64,000 nucleotides of DNA from Lachnoclostridium sp. An138 (GTDB taxonomy: Bacteria > Bacillota > Clostridia > Lachnospirales > Lachnospiraceae): positions 1-64,000 of the forward strand of contig NZ_NFLF01000003.1 of NCBI RefSeq assembly GCF_002160765.1, in the 5' to 3' direction. Below the pieces are notes generated by a model. It was not told where the DNA came from, searched no databases, and saw nothing but the letters and a program-made list of their open reading frames with translations. The position numbers and the translations under genes are program-made. This document shows, piece by piece, positions 1 through 8,750 of this stretch (position 1 is the first letter of the stretch; the number at the start of each line of letters is the position of its first letter).

Positions 1-24
1 AATTTATGTAATAGAGCCTGTAAA

Positions 25-120
25 GTGGCTCTGAATTACCGGAATATGTGGCTCTCATTCTCCGGAATGGTGGCTCTCAAAGTTCGGACAGGTGGCTCAA
101 AGAGCCCCGGAATAATCAGG
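25..120. repeat. IS21-type terminal repeat relic
   Basis: Four tandem copies of a 22-23 bp unit beginning GTGGCTC start at 25, 48, 70 and 92. Most contain a CCGGAAT core. Multiple subterminal repeats of this size are typical of IS21-family ends, and a similar CCGGAAT-bearing series lies beside an istA relic at 23281-23380. No istA or istB reading frame is visible here, so this is an orphan end or the edge of an element outside the window. Confidence 0.6.
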
Positions 121-350
121 CAGGGCGAGGGCATGACGGCATCCCCCAGTCTGAGAGCTTGGCGAGGCTGATGAAAAGTATGTTATCGGAACAGCTGAGC
201 TCCTGTCATCTCCTCAGAAAAGGTATGGAAACCAAAACAAAGAAATGCGTCAGGAATCCAAATGGATGGCAGGAAGTCCGACGCAGCCATAGTATCGAAG
301 AAGTTTGTGAAAGCAGATGGAGAAAAGGGCTGTGCATTTTATAGCTTCAA
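121..350. other. No recognisable gene (230 bp)
   Basis: An open frame runs from 48 to 344 across the IS-end repeats, but it has no ribosome binding site and its translation is not recognisable. I regard it as chance or as decayed coding DNA. No terminator or strong promoter was seen. Confidence 0.4.
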
Positions 351-566
351 GTGATAAGAAACTACGCAGACGAAAGAGAGCTGATGAACATGGTGAACGA
401 GTTGCTTGGAATACAGTACAATATCGCAAAAGCAAACAGAACAGACAGAAAGGTTCAGAATCTTGCGTCATATATCAATGAGGACACTTTGAAAGCAATC
501 CACAAAACGATGGATAGAATAGAGAGGAATGAAATATGTCACAAACATGGCAAACAGTATTACTAA
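351..566 (+). CDS. Possible small protein, 71 aa, unrecognised
   Basis: This GTG-started frame encodes a charged, apparently helical 71-residue peptide with no recognised domain. It has no convincing ribosome binding site. Its last 31 bases overlap the start of the membrane-protein gene at 536, which could mean translational coupling or that this is the 3' remnant of a longer gene cut by the upstream IS relic. The start is uncertain and the frame may not be expressed. Confidence 0.25.
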   Translation: MIRNYADERELMNMVNELLGIQYNIAKANRTDRKVQNLASYINEDTLKAIHKTMDRIERNEICHKHGKQYY

Positions 567-1387
567 GCCTTGCAACTAGCTTGATTGTGAGTTTTTTGAC
601 TTTTGTCCTTGGTTTGAAATCGGGGAAGAACCAGACGGATCGCGCAAAATTGCAGAATTTGTACAAAAATTTATATAGCCATTTTTCTGAACTTAAAGAG
701 AGTCTGCAATATGATCGTCCTAAATCCTGGGAGAGTTATAAAAAAGTTGAGCGAGGTTTGTACTCCATAGAATATTATCCTCCTGTTAAGGAACTCAAAA
801 GAACAGGGGATCTTCTTTTTATTAAGAAAAAAATTGCAGATAATGCCTTGAGTTTAGAATTACAGATTGTGAATTATTCATATGAGCTTATGAAACATAT
901 ACCGGAAATTCATGCAGCGTTCATTTCGAATATGGGAGTATATAAAGAAGGATATATTTTCAAAAAATATCAAAAAAATGGTGATGAGAAAGCGCATTTT
1001 GAGACTGCTAATCCCAAAAGGTGCAATACATTCTGGCCGAAAAACTATTGTCTTTTATATAATCGTGAAGAAACGGAAAAATTGTTTCAGCAGATGCAGA
1101 AGCAGGATGATGCTTTAACCGCGATTGAATTTACTTGTGATGGAAATCCTGCAGACTATTCAGTCCGAATTTATCCGGAGGGAATTAAAATCGGATGGAG
1201 AGAATATGTGGATTATATCTTTTTATGGCTTGAAAAAAACGTGAATGGCTATACTGAGCTGTGCAGCCGTAAAAAGTCTCTGATTCTTCAAATTGATAAA
1301 TTAAATAAAAAACTAGAGCGAAAAGCGAAAGAACCTGTGGGGTTTTGGGAGACGATCATAGGTGCTTTTGCGGACATGTTTCGGTAA
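536..1387 (+). CDS. Single-pass membrane protein of unknown function
   Basis: This 283-residue protein begins with one hydrophobic helix at about residues 7-27 (LLSLATSLIVSFLTFVLGLK). A lysine follows, then a roughly 250-residue polar part predicted by eye to be cytosolic. The C-terminal third has a helical lysine-rich stretch. I do not recognise the soluble part. The start is supported by AGAGAGGA about 7 bases upstream of ATG. The gene sits 63 bp before the start of the large SEC-C protein gene with no terminator between, so the two are probably co-transcribed. The AT-rich composition differs from the housekeeping half of the window. Anchored proteins of this form occur beside nuclease-like partners in accessory and defence loci, but nothing in the residues proves that role. 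Confidence 0.75.
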   Translation: MSQTWQTVLLSLATSLIVSFLTFVLGLKSGKNQTDRAKLQNLYKNLYSHFSELKESLQYDRPKSWESYKKVERGLYSIEYYPPVKELKRTGDLLFIKKKIADNALSLELQIVNYSYELMKHIPEIHAAFISNMGVYKEGYIFKKYQKNGDEKAHFETANPKRCNTFWPKNYCLLYNREETEKLFQQMQKQDDALTAIEFTCDGNPADYSVRIYPEGIKIGWREYVDYIFLWLEKNVNGYTELCSRKKSLILQIDKLNKKLERKAKEPVGFWETIIGAFADMFR

Positions 1388-1450
1388 GAAAACTTGCTTA
1401 ACATATCACGGAATTTTCCGATAAAAGATTACATGGAGAGAAAGATTCAA

Positions 1451-3853
1451 ATGGATAAGAGGAAAGGTAAGACTCAATATGATGAGTATTTCAGTGATGG
1501 AATAGTTGAATTGGGTAGAATAGGGAATGTCGTAACCCTGAAAAATAATATGTCAGAAGAACAGGCGGATATGCATAGAGAGAAGCTGACTGACGATTAT
1601 GATGAGAAAAAAATGGAAATTGATAATTTGATTGCGGAAATCAGGAAAAATATCAGTTTGTGTAATCCTCTTCGCCTGTTACAGTTCGCTGCTGACAAAG
1701 GAATGTCAACGATTATTAACGTCGTTTCAGAATTTGAGATCGGGGATGAGATTAATATTTTACGGTCTGTTGAATTCATTCAGAGCATTTTGGTTTCACA
1801 AGAGAGCCAATATGCTTGTTCCGAAGATGAAGATCAGACTGAATTGATGGAAAAGATAATACGACAGATTGATGAATTATATACAAAAATCCAGGCCTTT
1901 TATACTTATTGGGGAGCTAAAGAACTTCAGAAAAATGATTTGTTGTCAAAAGAGGATATCAATTATATTGTTGAATGGCAGTTAATGAGTAATGTGCGGG
2001 GAAAAAGGTATCAGTTTCAGCAGCTTAACAATATAGAAGCTCTTATGAAACCTCATTCTGAAATAATGGAAGAAATCTATGGGACTTCTGCTTCTGAGTT
2101 CATTGAGGGATTGAGAAAGCTTGAATATTCTTTATCATCAGCAAAATTAGATGCTGCAAAAAGGCTTTATTTGCAGTTTGAAAAGTTTCAAAATGACGCA
2201 GAAGGAAAGAGCGATAGTGAAATAGAGGAGTTGTTGGAGAAAAGCAGGAAGGATATACACAGAACGGAAATGTTGAATAAATTATTTGGTGTGGATTTAT
2301 ATGATGTAAAGAAGGTAACAAACTGGGATGACAGGTTAATCAATAGTCTATCGTATGAGCTGGGAGAATGCAAAGAATTTATTGAAAATGGTGAATTTGC
2401 AGCATGGCCGAATATGGGCCTGCCTATTCAAAAAAAGCCGTTTATAAAAATTAATGGACATAGTTATTGCTTCGACTATTACAGTTTGTTTGATAATATT
2501 TACAGGGTTATACAAAAGGATATTAAAAGCCATGATAGTGAATATGTTACAGAATGGTCTAAACGGCAGCAATTTGCAAGTGAGACATTGGTGGAAAACA
2601 TATTTAAAAATATATTACCAGGATGCAGAACTTTCGTAGGAAATTATTATCCTAAAAATCATTCATTAAAACAAATGGATGAAAATGATTTGTTGATTCT
2701 ATATGAGGATGTTTTAATTATTGTTGAAGTGAAAGCAGGGGCATTTACGTATACGCCGGCAATAACAGATTTACCGGCTCATAAAAAATCATTTGACGCT
2801 CTGATAGGTAAGGCGGAATACCAATGTGAAAGAACATTGGCGTATATAAATGAAAATGAACAGGCGGTTTTTTACGATCATGACAAAAAAGAAAAAATAA
2901 CTTTTGAAAAAAAGCAGTTTAATAAAGTATATACATTTTGTGTCACAGTCGATAATTTCAACACGTTTGAAGCAGGGATTGAAAAAATTAACTTTTTGAA
3001 GATTAACAGTGGCACTATTGCAATAAGCATAGATGATTTGGAAATCTATGAAAAGTATTTTGAATCACCACTGTATTTTATGCATTTTTTGGAGCAAAGG
3101 AAAGAAGCGACAAAAATAAAACAATTAACTCTGCGCGATGAACTTGATCATCTGGGCATGTATATAGCACATAATGTTTACAGTAAGTACGTAAATGAAT
3201 TCAAAGGATGTACATTATTTACAGCAAGTGGATATCGTCAGGACTTAGATTACTATTTTGCATCTTTGCATTGTGAAGAAATAGAAGCAATTAAACCGAT
3301 GCAGAAAATACCTGAAAGGATACAAGAGATCATTTCTTTTGTCGAGAAATCAGTTTTACCTAATAAGGTCAGTTTTACAAGCTTTTTGCTGAACTTTAGT
3401 ACGGATGCCAAAGATGAATTTAGTGGGAAGATTGATTATGTCCTAAACAGACAGAGACAAACAAAATATATGGCGCCACTTATTGCCTTTGGAGAAGCAG
3501 CATATGGCTGTTTTATTAAGCAGCCGGGCGTTGCTGAGTTAAGTGAAGAAAAGCAGTTGGAGTATATGTATGCTAACATGCTTAAAGTAGGCAAGAAGAA
3601 ATACTGGTACATTTTGCTTACGTTTGATGTTGCGGATGTTTTGATGGATGTAAGTTATAAAGAATTGTCTTTGGATAATATAGAAAAAGACGGATATGTT
3701 AGCAGCCAGTTAATGGAGAGGGCAGAAGAAATTTTTCAAAATCGTGTAAGAATGATATTGGAAAAAGAACACAGAAAAAAGATATATCCTAATGATATGT
3801 GCCCTTGTGGAAGTGGCCGAAAATATAAAAAATGCTGCGGCAAGTCTAAATAG
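1451..3853 (+). CDS. Large protein with PD-(D/E)XK-like core and C-terminal SEC-C motif
   Basis: I chose ATG 1451 (800 aa) because GGAGAG lies about 9 bases upstream; an in-frame TTG at 1394 would add 19 residues without a good site. The first 380 residues are helical and unrecognised. Around residues 394-450 comes ETLVENIF, then ENDLLILYEDVLIIVEVKAG with D413, E426 and K428, then a helix with K-A-x-x-Q-x-x-x-T. This order of acidic residue, hydrophobic strand, E-V-K and following helix fits the PD-(D/E)XK nuclease fold. The last 18 residues contain CPCGSGRKYKKCCG, a complete SEC-C zinc-binding motif. SEC-C motifs often sit at the ends of enzymes as small binding modules. The partner membrane gene lies upstream. 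A nuclease activity is inference from the motif only. Confidence 0.7.
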   Translation: MDKRKGKTQYDEYFSDGIVELGRIGNVVTLKNNMSEEQADMHREKLTDDYDEKKMEIDNLIAEIRKNISLCNPLRLLQFAADKGMSTIINVVSEFEIGDEINILRSVEFIQSILVSQESQYACSEDEDQTELMEKIIRQIDELYTKIQAFYTYWGAKELQKNDLLSKEDINYIVEWQLMSNVRGKRYQFQQLNNIEALMKPHSEIMEEIYGTSASEFIEGLRKLEYSLSSAKLDAAKRLYLQFEKFQNDAEGKSDSEIEELLEKSRKDIHRTEMLNKLFGVDLYDVKKVTNWDDRLINSLSYELGECKEFIENGEFAAWPNMGLPIQKKPFIKINGHSYCFDYYSLFDNIYRVIQKDIKSHDSEYVTEWSKRQQFASETLVENIFKNILPGCRTFVGNYYPKNHSLKQMDENDLLILYEDVLIIVEVKAGAFTYTPAITDLPAHKKSFDALIGKAEYQCERTLAYINENEQAVFYDHDKKEKITFEKKQFNKVYTFCVTVDNFNTFEAGIEKINFLKINSGTIAISIDDLEIYEKYFESPLYFMHFLEQRKEATKIKQLTLRDELDHLGMYIAHNVYSKYVNEFKGCTLFTASGYRQDLDYYFASLHCEEIEAIKPMQKIPERIQEIISFVEKSVLPNKVSFTSFLLNFSTDAKDEFSGKIDYVLNRQRQTKYMAPLIAFGEAAYGCFIKQPGVAELSEEKQLEYMYANMLKVGKKKYWYILLTFDVADVLMDVSYKELSLDNIEKDGYVSSQLMERAEEIFQNRVRMILEKEHRKKIYPNDMCPCGSGRKYKKCCGKSK

Positions 3854-3951
3854 GAGAGATATAATGACTCGGTAAAAGCTGTAAGGGTTTCGGAATAGGA
3901 TAAATATGTTTTGCAAAAACTGTAAATGAAACGGCTAAAACGGAAAAGAGG

Positions 3952-3980
3952 TTTACCTTTTCAGCAAACTGTGCTATGAT
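3952..3980 (+). promoter_or_regulatory. Promoter of the glycan operon
   Basis: TTTACC at 3952-3957 and TATGAT at 3975-3980 are separated by 17 bp, a good sigma-A type match. It lies about 270 bp before loaP and is the only strong rightward promoter I see ahead of the 33-kb gene run. Confidence 0.65.
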
Positions 3981-4248
3981 AATCGGGAAATAAAGGGTGT
4001 ACTATGCCCTTTTGGAGAATTATCCCCAAAAGCTTCTGATGTAATGCGGCTTAATCTGCAAATATGGCGGGCAGAAAGCTGACAGTACTCAGAACATCCA
4101 GTCAAGAAACCTGACATTCAGAATCGTCGCATTGCCGCGTTCTGAAAAAGGGCGGTTATTTTGTTTCCTATTATGAATTCGGGCATGAGCGCGAAATGGC
4201 GAAGCATACCCTTTTGTAGATTGTGCATAGACACAGGGAGGAACAGGC
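3981..4248 (+). promoter_or_regulatory. Structured loaP leader with two hairpins
   Basis: The untranslated leader holds a 6-bp hairpin AAAGGG/CCCTTT at 3992-4012 and a second hairpin at 4181-4211. The latter has outer stem GGGCATG/CATACCC with one C-A mismatch, a purine-rich AG/AAG internal loop, inner stem CGC/GCG and loop GAAATG. LoaP proteins are known to bind an RNA hairpin in the leader of the operon they antiterminate, so the 4181-4211 hairpin is a candidate recognition element. A weaker CAGAA/TTCTG fold lies near 4120-4146. No clear intrinsic terminator with a long U tract was found here. Confidence 0.5.
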
Positions 4249-4755
4249 ATGTGGTATGTGATTCAGGTGCAGACAGGCAGAGAAGAACAAATCATGGAAG
4301 AGGCCAGAAGCTATCAGGTACAGGAGTATTTTGACGAGATCTTTGCGCCGCGTTATGAGAGAAAAAGAAAGTACCTGGGAGAGTGGCATATGGAGAGCAG
4401 CCTTCTTTTTCCGGGTTATCTTTTTGTCATAAGCGCCCATCCTGAAGAACTCTATAAAGCGCTGAAGAGGATTCCGCAGCTGACCAAACTTTTGGGAACA
4501 GGAGAAAAGTGGACGCCGATGTCAGAGGAAGATATAGAGAGCGTAGAATTACTTTCCGGCAGAGAACATCTGATGAAATTCTCAGAAGGGTATATGCAGG
4601 GAGACAAGGTGATCGTGACAAAAGGCTCTTTGAAGGGACTGGAAGGAAAAATAAACCGGATAGACCGGCACAAGAGACTGGCCTGGCTTACGGTGGAACT
4701 GTTTGGGAGAACGGTGGAACTGCAGGCGGGGCTGGAGATTATAAGGAAGGAATAA
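4249..4755 (+). CDS. loaP: LoaP-type NusG paralogue, transcription antiterminator
   Basis: This 168-residue protein has a NusG N-terminal domain, beginning MWYVIQVQTGREEQI and including LLFPGYLFV at about residues 52-60. A KOW domain follows at about 118-150 (GDKVIVTKGSLKGLEGKI). The length and first-gene position in a long glycan operon fit LoaP rather than housekeeping NusG. LoaP family members bind RNA polymerase and a leader hairpin to let transcription pass terminators in long biosynthetic operons. AGGGAGGA precedes the ATG. It likely supports expression of everything from here to 37410, but direct autoregulation is inference. Confidence 0.88.
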   Translation: MWYVIQVQTGREEQIMEEARSYQVQEYFDEIFAPRYERKRKYLGEWHMESSLLFPGYLFVISAHPEELYKALKRIPQLTKLLGTGEKWTPMSEEDIESVELLSGREHLMKFSEGYMQGDKVIVTKGSLKGLEGKINRIDRHKRLAWLTVELFGRTVELQAGLEIIRKE

Positions 4756-4769
4756 AGGAAGCGTTTAAG

Positions 4770-6038
4770 ATGTTTAGTCAGAGAGAACAATTCAAACCGT
4801 TTGAATCAAGGATATGGCTGTCTTCGCCTACTATGCATGGGCCTGAGTTGGAATATGTAAAAGAAGCATATGAGACGAACTGGATGTCTACTGTAGGAGC
4901 GAATATTAATGAGGCAGAGCGTCTGGCCTGTGAGAAAATCGGCTGTAAATATGCAGTTGCATTGTCTGCTGGAACAGCGGCTCTTCATATGGCAGTAAAG
5001 CTGGCCGGAGTGAAGCCGGGAGATAGGGTGTTCTGCTCTGATATGACATTTGACGCGACGGTCAATCCAGTGGTCTATGAAGGCGGTATTCCGGTTTTTA
5101 TTGATACAGAATATGATACCTGGAATATGGACCCGGCTGCGTTGGAAAAGGCTTTTGAGCTGTATCCGAATGTAAAGGTGGTTGTGACGGCACACCTGTA
5201 TGGAACGCCGGGGAAAATAGATGAAATTCGTTCTATCTGCGCCAGACATGGAGCGCTTCTGATTGAAGACGCAGCAGAGTCGCTGGGAGCCACATACAAA
5301 GGGAGACAGACAGGTACTTTCGGTGACGTGAGTGCTATTTCTTTTAATGGAAATAAAATTATCACCGGTTCCTCCGGAGGGATGCTCCTGACAGATGATA
5401 AGGAGGAGGCAGAGAAGGTTCGTAAATGGTCTACACAGGCCAGAGAGAATGCTCCCTGGTATCAACATGAAGAACTGGGCTACAATTATCGGATGAGTAA
5501 TGTGATTGCGGGAATTGTAAGAGGCCAGTTTGGATTTCTTGAAGAGCATATTGCTCAGAAAAAAGCTATTTATGAGCGGTACAGAGATGGACTGAAGGAT
5601 TTGCCTGTAAAGATGAATCCTTTTGATGCGGAAAATTCCGAGCCTAATTTCTGGCTGAGTTGTCTTCTGATAGAAGAAGAAGCTATGTGCCGTCAGGTTC
5701 GGGGAGAATGCGATGTATTATACAAACCTGAGCCGGGAAAGAGCTGTCCGACAGAGATTTTGGAAACACTGGCACAGTATAATGCGGAGGGACGGCCTAT
5801 CTGGAAGCCGATGCATATGCAGCCGATTTACCGAATGAATGGTTTTGTGACTCGGGAAGGCAGTGGGCGCGCGAAGACAAACGCTTATATTGCGGGTGGC
5901 GTAAAAGGGACAGATGGAAGACCGCTGGATGTGGGAATGAATATCTTCCAGAGAGGCCTGTGCCTGCCAAGTGATAATAAGATGACGGTAGAGCAGCAGG
6001 ATACAGTAATTGAGATTATCAAAAGGTGTTTTGATTAG
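4770..6038 (+). CDS. DegT/DnrJ/EryC1/StrS-family sugar aminotransferase
   Basis: This 422-residue PLP enzyme transfers an amino group from glutamate to a nucleotide-activated keto-sugar. The family core is clear: ALSAGTAALHMAVKLAG binds the cofactor phosphate, IEDAAESLGA carries the ring-stacking aspartate, and SFNGNKIITGSSGG holds the Schiff-base lysine, K196. The frame is open further upstream, overlapping loaP, but ATG 4770 has AAAGGA upstream and matches the usual family N-terminus. It is followed 2 bp later by a PglC-type transferase and then a NeuD/PglD-type acyltransferase, the PglE-C-D grouping that makes bacillosamine-type sugars. The PglF-type 4,6-dehydratase that would supply the keto-sugar is not in this window. 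Exact substrate is unknown. Confidence 0.88.
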   Translation: MFSQREQFKPFESRIWLSSPTMHGPELEYVKEAYETNWMSTVGANINEAERLACEKIGCKYAVALSAGTAALHMAVKLAGVKPGDRVFCSDMTFDATVNPVVYEGGIPVFIDTEYDTWNMDPAALEKAFELYPNVKVVVTAHLYGTPGKIDEIRSICARHGALLIEDAAESLGATYKGRQTGTFGDVSAISFNGNKIITGSSGGMLLTDDKEEAEKVRKWSTQARENAPWYQHEELGYNYRMSNVIAGIVRGQFGFLEEHIAQKKAIYERYRDGLKDLPVKMNPFDAENSEPNFWLSCLLIEEEAMCRQVRGECDVLYKPEPGKSCPTEILETLAQYNAEGRPIWKPMHMQPIYRMNGFVTREGSGRAKTNAYIAGGVKGTDGRPLDVGMNIFQRGLCLPSDNKMTVEQQDTVIEIIKRCFD

Positions 6039-6040
6039 TA

Positions 6041-6706
6041 ATGAAGAAAAAAGCCAACACAGAACAGCAGAATAAATTTGTAGAACCCAGATATGGACTT
6101 TATGCCAAATACGTAAAAAGATATTTGGATGTATTTGTGTCTTTGATAGGATTACTGGTGCTTTCTCCAGTTCTTCTTTTGCTCATTATATTTGGCACTA
6201 TTGAGATGAAGGGAAATCCCTTTTTTACTCAAAAGCGTCCGGGAAAAGATGGAAAGATTTTTAACCTGATTAAGTTTCGAACTATGACGAATGAGAAGGA
6301 TAAGGAGGGAAATCTTCTACCGGATGAACAGAGGCTGACAACTTATGGAAAATTTCTTAGAAGCACAAGTCTGGATGAGCTGCCAGAGCTGTGGAACATT
6401 CTAAAAGGCGACCTTTCTCTGATAGGTCCCAGACCTCTGCTTGTCAAATATTTGCCTCTTTATAATTCTTTCCAGCGGCACAGGCATGATGTACGCCCTG
6501 GATTAACAGGATATGCACAGGTACATGGTAGAAATCAGGTGTCTTGGGAAAAGAAATTTGAGATGGATGTGTGGTATGTACAGCATGTCACTTTTCTGGA
6601 AGATTTGAAAATTTTGTTTGAAACAGTCGCTGTTGTGTTAAAGAGGGAAGGGATTTCTTCAGAGACATCTATGACAATGGAAGAGTTTAAAGGGACGGCG
6701 GGCTAA
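6041..6706 (+). CDS. PglC-type initiating phosphoglycosyl transferase
   Basis: This 221-residue monotopic enzyme moves a sugar-1-phosphate from a UDP-sugar to undecaprenyl phosphate, the first membrane step of glycan assembly. It has the re-entrant hydrophobic helix at about residues 28-52 with the kinking Ser-Pro pair (S42-P43), then KRPGKDGKIFNLIKFRTM, the catalytic Asp-Glu pair in SLDELPELWN (D112, E113) and IGPRPLL. It lacks the extra N-terminal membrane domain of WbaP/WcaJ enzymes, unlike the second initiating transferase at 37494-38921. The preceding aminotransferase and following acyltransferase suggest its substrate is an N-acylated aminodeoxy sugar. Confidence 0.88.
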   Translation: MKKKANTEQQNKFVEPRYGLYAKYVKRYLDVFVSLIGLLVLSPVLLLLIIFGTIEMKGNPFFTQKRPGKDGKIFNLIKFRTMTNEKDKEGNLLPDEQRLTTYGKFLRSTSLDELPELWNILKGDLSLIGPRPLLVKYLPLYNSFQRHRHDVRPGLTGYAQVHGRNQVSWEKKFEMDVWYVQHVTFLEDLKILFETVAVVLKREGISSETSMTMEEFKGTAG

Positions 6707-6726
6707 AATATAGAGAAAGGGATAAT

Positions 6727-7383
6727 ATGGAACATTTAAAAGAATTATATATAGTTGGTGTAGGCGGTTTTGGACGGGAAGTAGCCTGGTTGGTGGAACG
6801 GATTAATGCCGTGAATCCTGTCTGGGATTTGAAAGGTTTTATAGATGATGATAAATCTATACAGGGAACATTAAAGGATGGATATTTGGTGGTTGGAGAC
6901 AGCGAATATCTGCTGAATATTCCAAGAGAGGTCTGGGTAGTATGCGCGATTGGTGCGTCAAAAACCAGAAAAAGGGTAGTTGAAAAACTGAGCCAGGGAT
7001 CAAATATAAAATTTGCTACGGTAATCGATCCAAGTGTAATTTGTTCCGAACGAGTTACTATAGGAAATGGAACAATTATCTGTGCAGGAACAATTATTAC
7101 AGTAGATATCTCAATTGGTTCTCATGTGATTATTAATCTGGATTGTACTATTGGACATGATGACAGTATCTGTGATTATGTGACACTCTATCCAAGTGTA
7201 AATGTATCAGGTAATGTTAAGCTGGAAGAATGCGTGGAAATTGGAACAGGCACGCAGATTATTCAGGGTAAAAATGTGGGGAAAGAAAGTATCGTTGGAG
7301 CTGGAGCTGTGGTTGTTCGGGATGTTCCAGATAAATGCACAGCTGTAGGCTGTCCAGCGAAACCCATCAAATTTTTAGAATGA
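6727..7383 (+). CDS. NeuD/PglD-type sugar N-acyltransferase
   Basis: The 218-residue protein has an N-terminal nucleotide-sugar-binding Rossmann half, YIVGVGGFGREVAWL at about residues 8-22. A C-terminal left-handed beta helix with hexapeptide repeats follows from about residue 98. H144 in DCTIGHDDSI aligns with the catalytic histidine of PglD-type acetyltransferases. The end reads GAGAVVVRDVPDKCTAVGCPAKPIKFL, typical of the family. It likely acylates the amino group put in by the 4770 aminotransferase. The usual donor is acetyl-CoA, but the next two genes make or handle acyl-CoA, so another donor is possible. Confidence 0.85.
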   Translation: MEHLKELYIVGVGGFGREVAWLVERINAVNPVWDLKGFIDDDKSIQGTLKDGYLVVGDSEYLLNIPREVWVVCAIGASKTRKRVVEKLSQGSNIKFATVIDPSVICSERVTIGNGTIICAGTIITVDISIGSHVIINLDCTIGHDDSICDYVTLYPSVNVSGNVKLEECVEIGTGTQIIQGKNVGKESIVGAGAVVVRDVPDKCTAVGCPAKPIKFLE

Positions 7384-7395
7384 CAGGAGGAGCCC

Positions 7396-8727
7396 GTGTT
7401 AGATATCAGAACAGTGACCATAATAGGTGCAAATGGGACGATGGGGCGGAATATAGCAGCTATTTTTGCTTCTTTTGGAAATACAACCATATATCTGGTG
7501 AGCAGAACATTGGAAAAATCCATTCAGGCGAAAGGGAGAGCGTATCAGTCAGTACGTGCGGAAAGTGTAAAAGACCGGATGGAGCCGCGGGATTATAGTC
7601 AGTTGGAAGAATGTGTGGAAAAATCAGATTTGATTTTTGAAGCATGTGCTGAAGACTGGGAAATTAAGCAGAATATTCATCAGATGATTTCAGTTGCACT
7701 GAAAAATATACCGAAAAAAGCAGCATTAAACAAAATTGTATGTTCCGGAACGTCGGGATTGTCTATTACGAACATTGCTCAGTTGTACAGTGAGGAAATC
7801 CGTCCACATGTAATAGGTATGCACTTTTTTAATCCACCATATCAGATGACATTGTGTGAACTGACGGCGACAAATGAAACGGACAGAGACTTGTTTTCTG
7901 AAGTTTTTGATTATACAAAAAATGTTTTGCACAGAACAACAGTTGAAGTAAAGGATTCTCCGGCTTTTCTGGGAAATCGAATCGGATTTCAATTTATTAA
8001 TGAGGCAATGCAGCTTGCTGAAAAATATAAATACAATGGGGGCATTGATTATATTGACGCGATACTGGGGCCTTTCACTGGAAGAGCGATGGCACCGCTG
8101 GTAACGGCTAATTTTGTTGGACTGGATGTCCACAAGGCGATTGTGGATAATCTGTATGAAAATACAGAAGATTTTTCAAACCAATCCTTTGTCTTCCCTG
8201 AGTATGCGGAAAAACTTGTCCGGAAAGGCCATCTTGGCAGAAAAGCAGGTGCTGGTTTATATAAAACGGTTTTACATGACAGTGGTGTAAAAATTCATCA
8301 GGTATATGACATTGAGAATGGATATTACAGAGAAACTATGGACTATAAATTTCCGTTTGTAGAACAGATGATTTCTTTTTTACAAGATGGAGATTATAAA
8401 GATGCAGTTCATGTTTTGGAGAATAATTTTTCTGCAGAAGCAGAACTGTGCCTGCAGGAGTTGTTGAGATATATCCTCTATTCGCTGTATGCAGCAGAAA
8501 CTGTGGGTTATCACATTCATGCGGCGGATGATGTAATGGCAGCAGGCTTTAACTGGTGTCCGCCGCTTGCTCTAATAGAGGCATTGGGCGGGAAAGAAAC
8601 GGTAAAAGCTTTGTGCAGGGAGCGAATAGATACATTCTGGTTAAGTCAGGACAGGCAAGAACAGTTACTGAATAAGGCGGAGCCATCCAGATATGATTTT
8701 CGCAGATTTATAAGAGCAAAACGATAA
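7396..8727 (+). CDS. 3-hydroxyacyl-CoA dehydrogenase family protein
   Basis: This 443-residue protein starts at GTG with CAGGAGG six bases upstream. The NAD-binding Rossmann fold is seen in VTIIGANGTMGRNIAAIF at about residues 7-24. The catalytic region contains H143 in GMHFFNPP, followed by DSPAFLGNRIGFQFINEAM and GHLGRKAGAGLY, hallmarks of the 3HCDH C-terminal domain. The C-terminal third, ending FNWCPPLALIEALGG, looks like a second, degenerate copy of that domain, which explains the extra length over short-chain butyryl-type enzymes (about 280 aa). It would interconvert 3-ketoacyl-CoA and 3-hydroxyacyl-CoA. The next gene is a thiolase. Such a pair inside a glycan operon is unusual. Confidence 0.85.
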   Translation: MLDIRTVTIIGANGTMGRNIAAIFASFGNTTIYLVSRTLEKSIQAKGRAYQSVRAESVKDRMEPRDYSQLEECVEKSDLIFEACAEDWEIKQNIHQMISVALKNIPKKAALNKIVCSGTSGLSITNIAQLYSEEIRPHVIGMHFFNPPYQMTLCELTATNETDRDLFSEVFDYTKNVLHRTTVEVKDSPAFLGNRIGFQFINEAMQLAEKYKYNGGIDYIDAILGPFTGRAMAPLVTANFVGLDVHKAIVDNLYENTEDFSNQSFVFPEYAEKLVRKGHLGRKAGAGLYKTVLHDSGVKIHQVYDIENGYYRETMDYKFPFVEQMISFLQDGDYKDAVHVLENNFSAEAELCLQELLRYILYSLYAAETVGYHIHAADDVMAAGFNWCPPLALIEALGGKETVKALCRERIDTFWLSQDRQEQLLNKAEPSRYDFRRFIRAKR

Positions 8728-8750
8728 ATCAGGATAATTGGAGAGTATAA

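Noticed and set aside
25-120. Short CRISPR-like array
   Set aside because: The repeats are adjacent with no unique spacers and contain the CCGGAAT cores seen beside the istA relic, so an IS21 end is the better explanation. No cas gene is in the window.
240-350. Possible group II intron or reverse-transcriptase remnant
   Set aside because: One frame (DGRKSDAAIVSKKF) loosely recalls sequences seen near such introns, but there is no reverse transcriptase motif or intron domain V, so I cannot support it.
4509-4769. Longer N-terminus for the aminotransferase
   Set aside because: The extension lies inside loaP in another frame, has no ribosome binding site, and is not found in this enzyme family.
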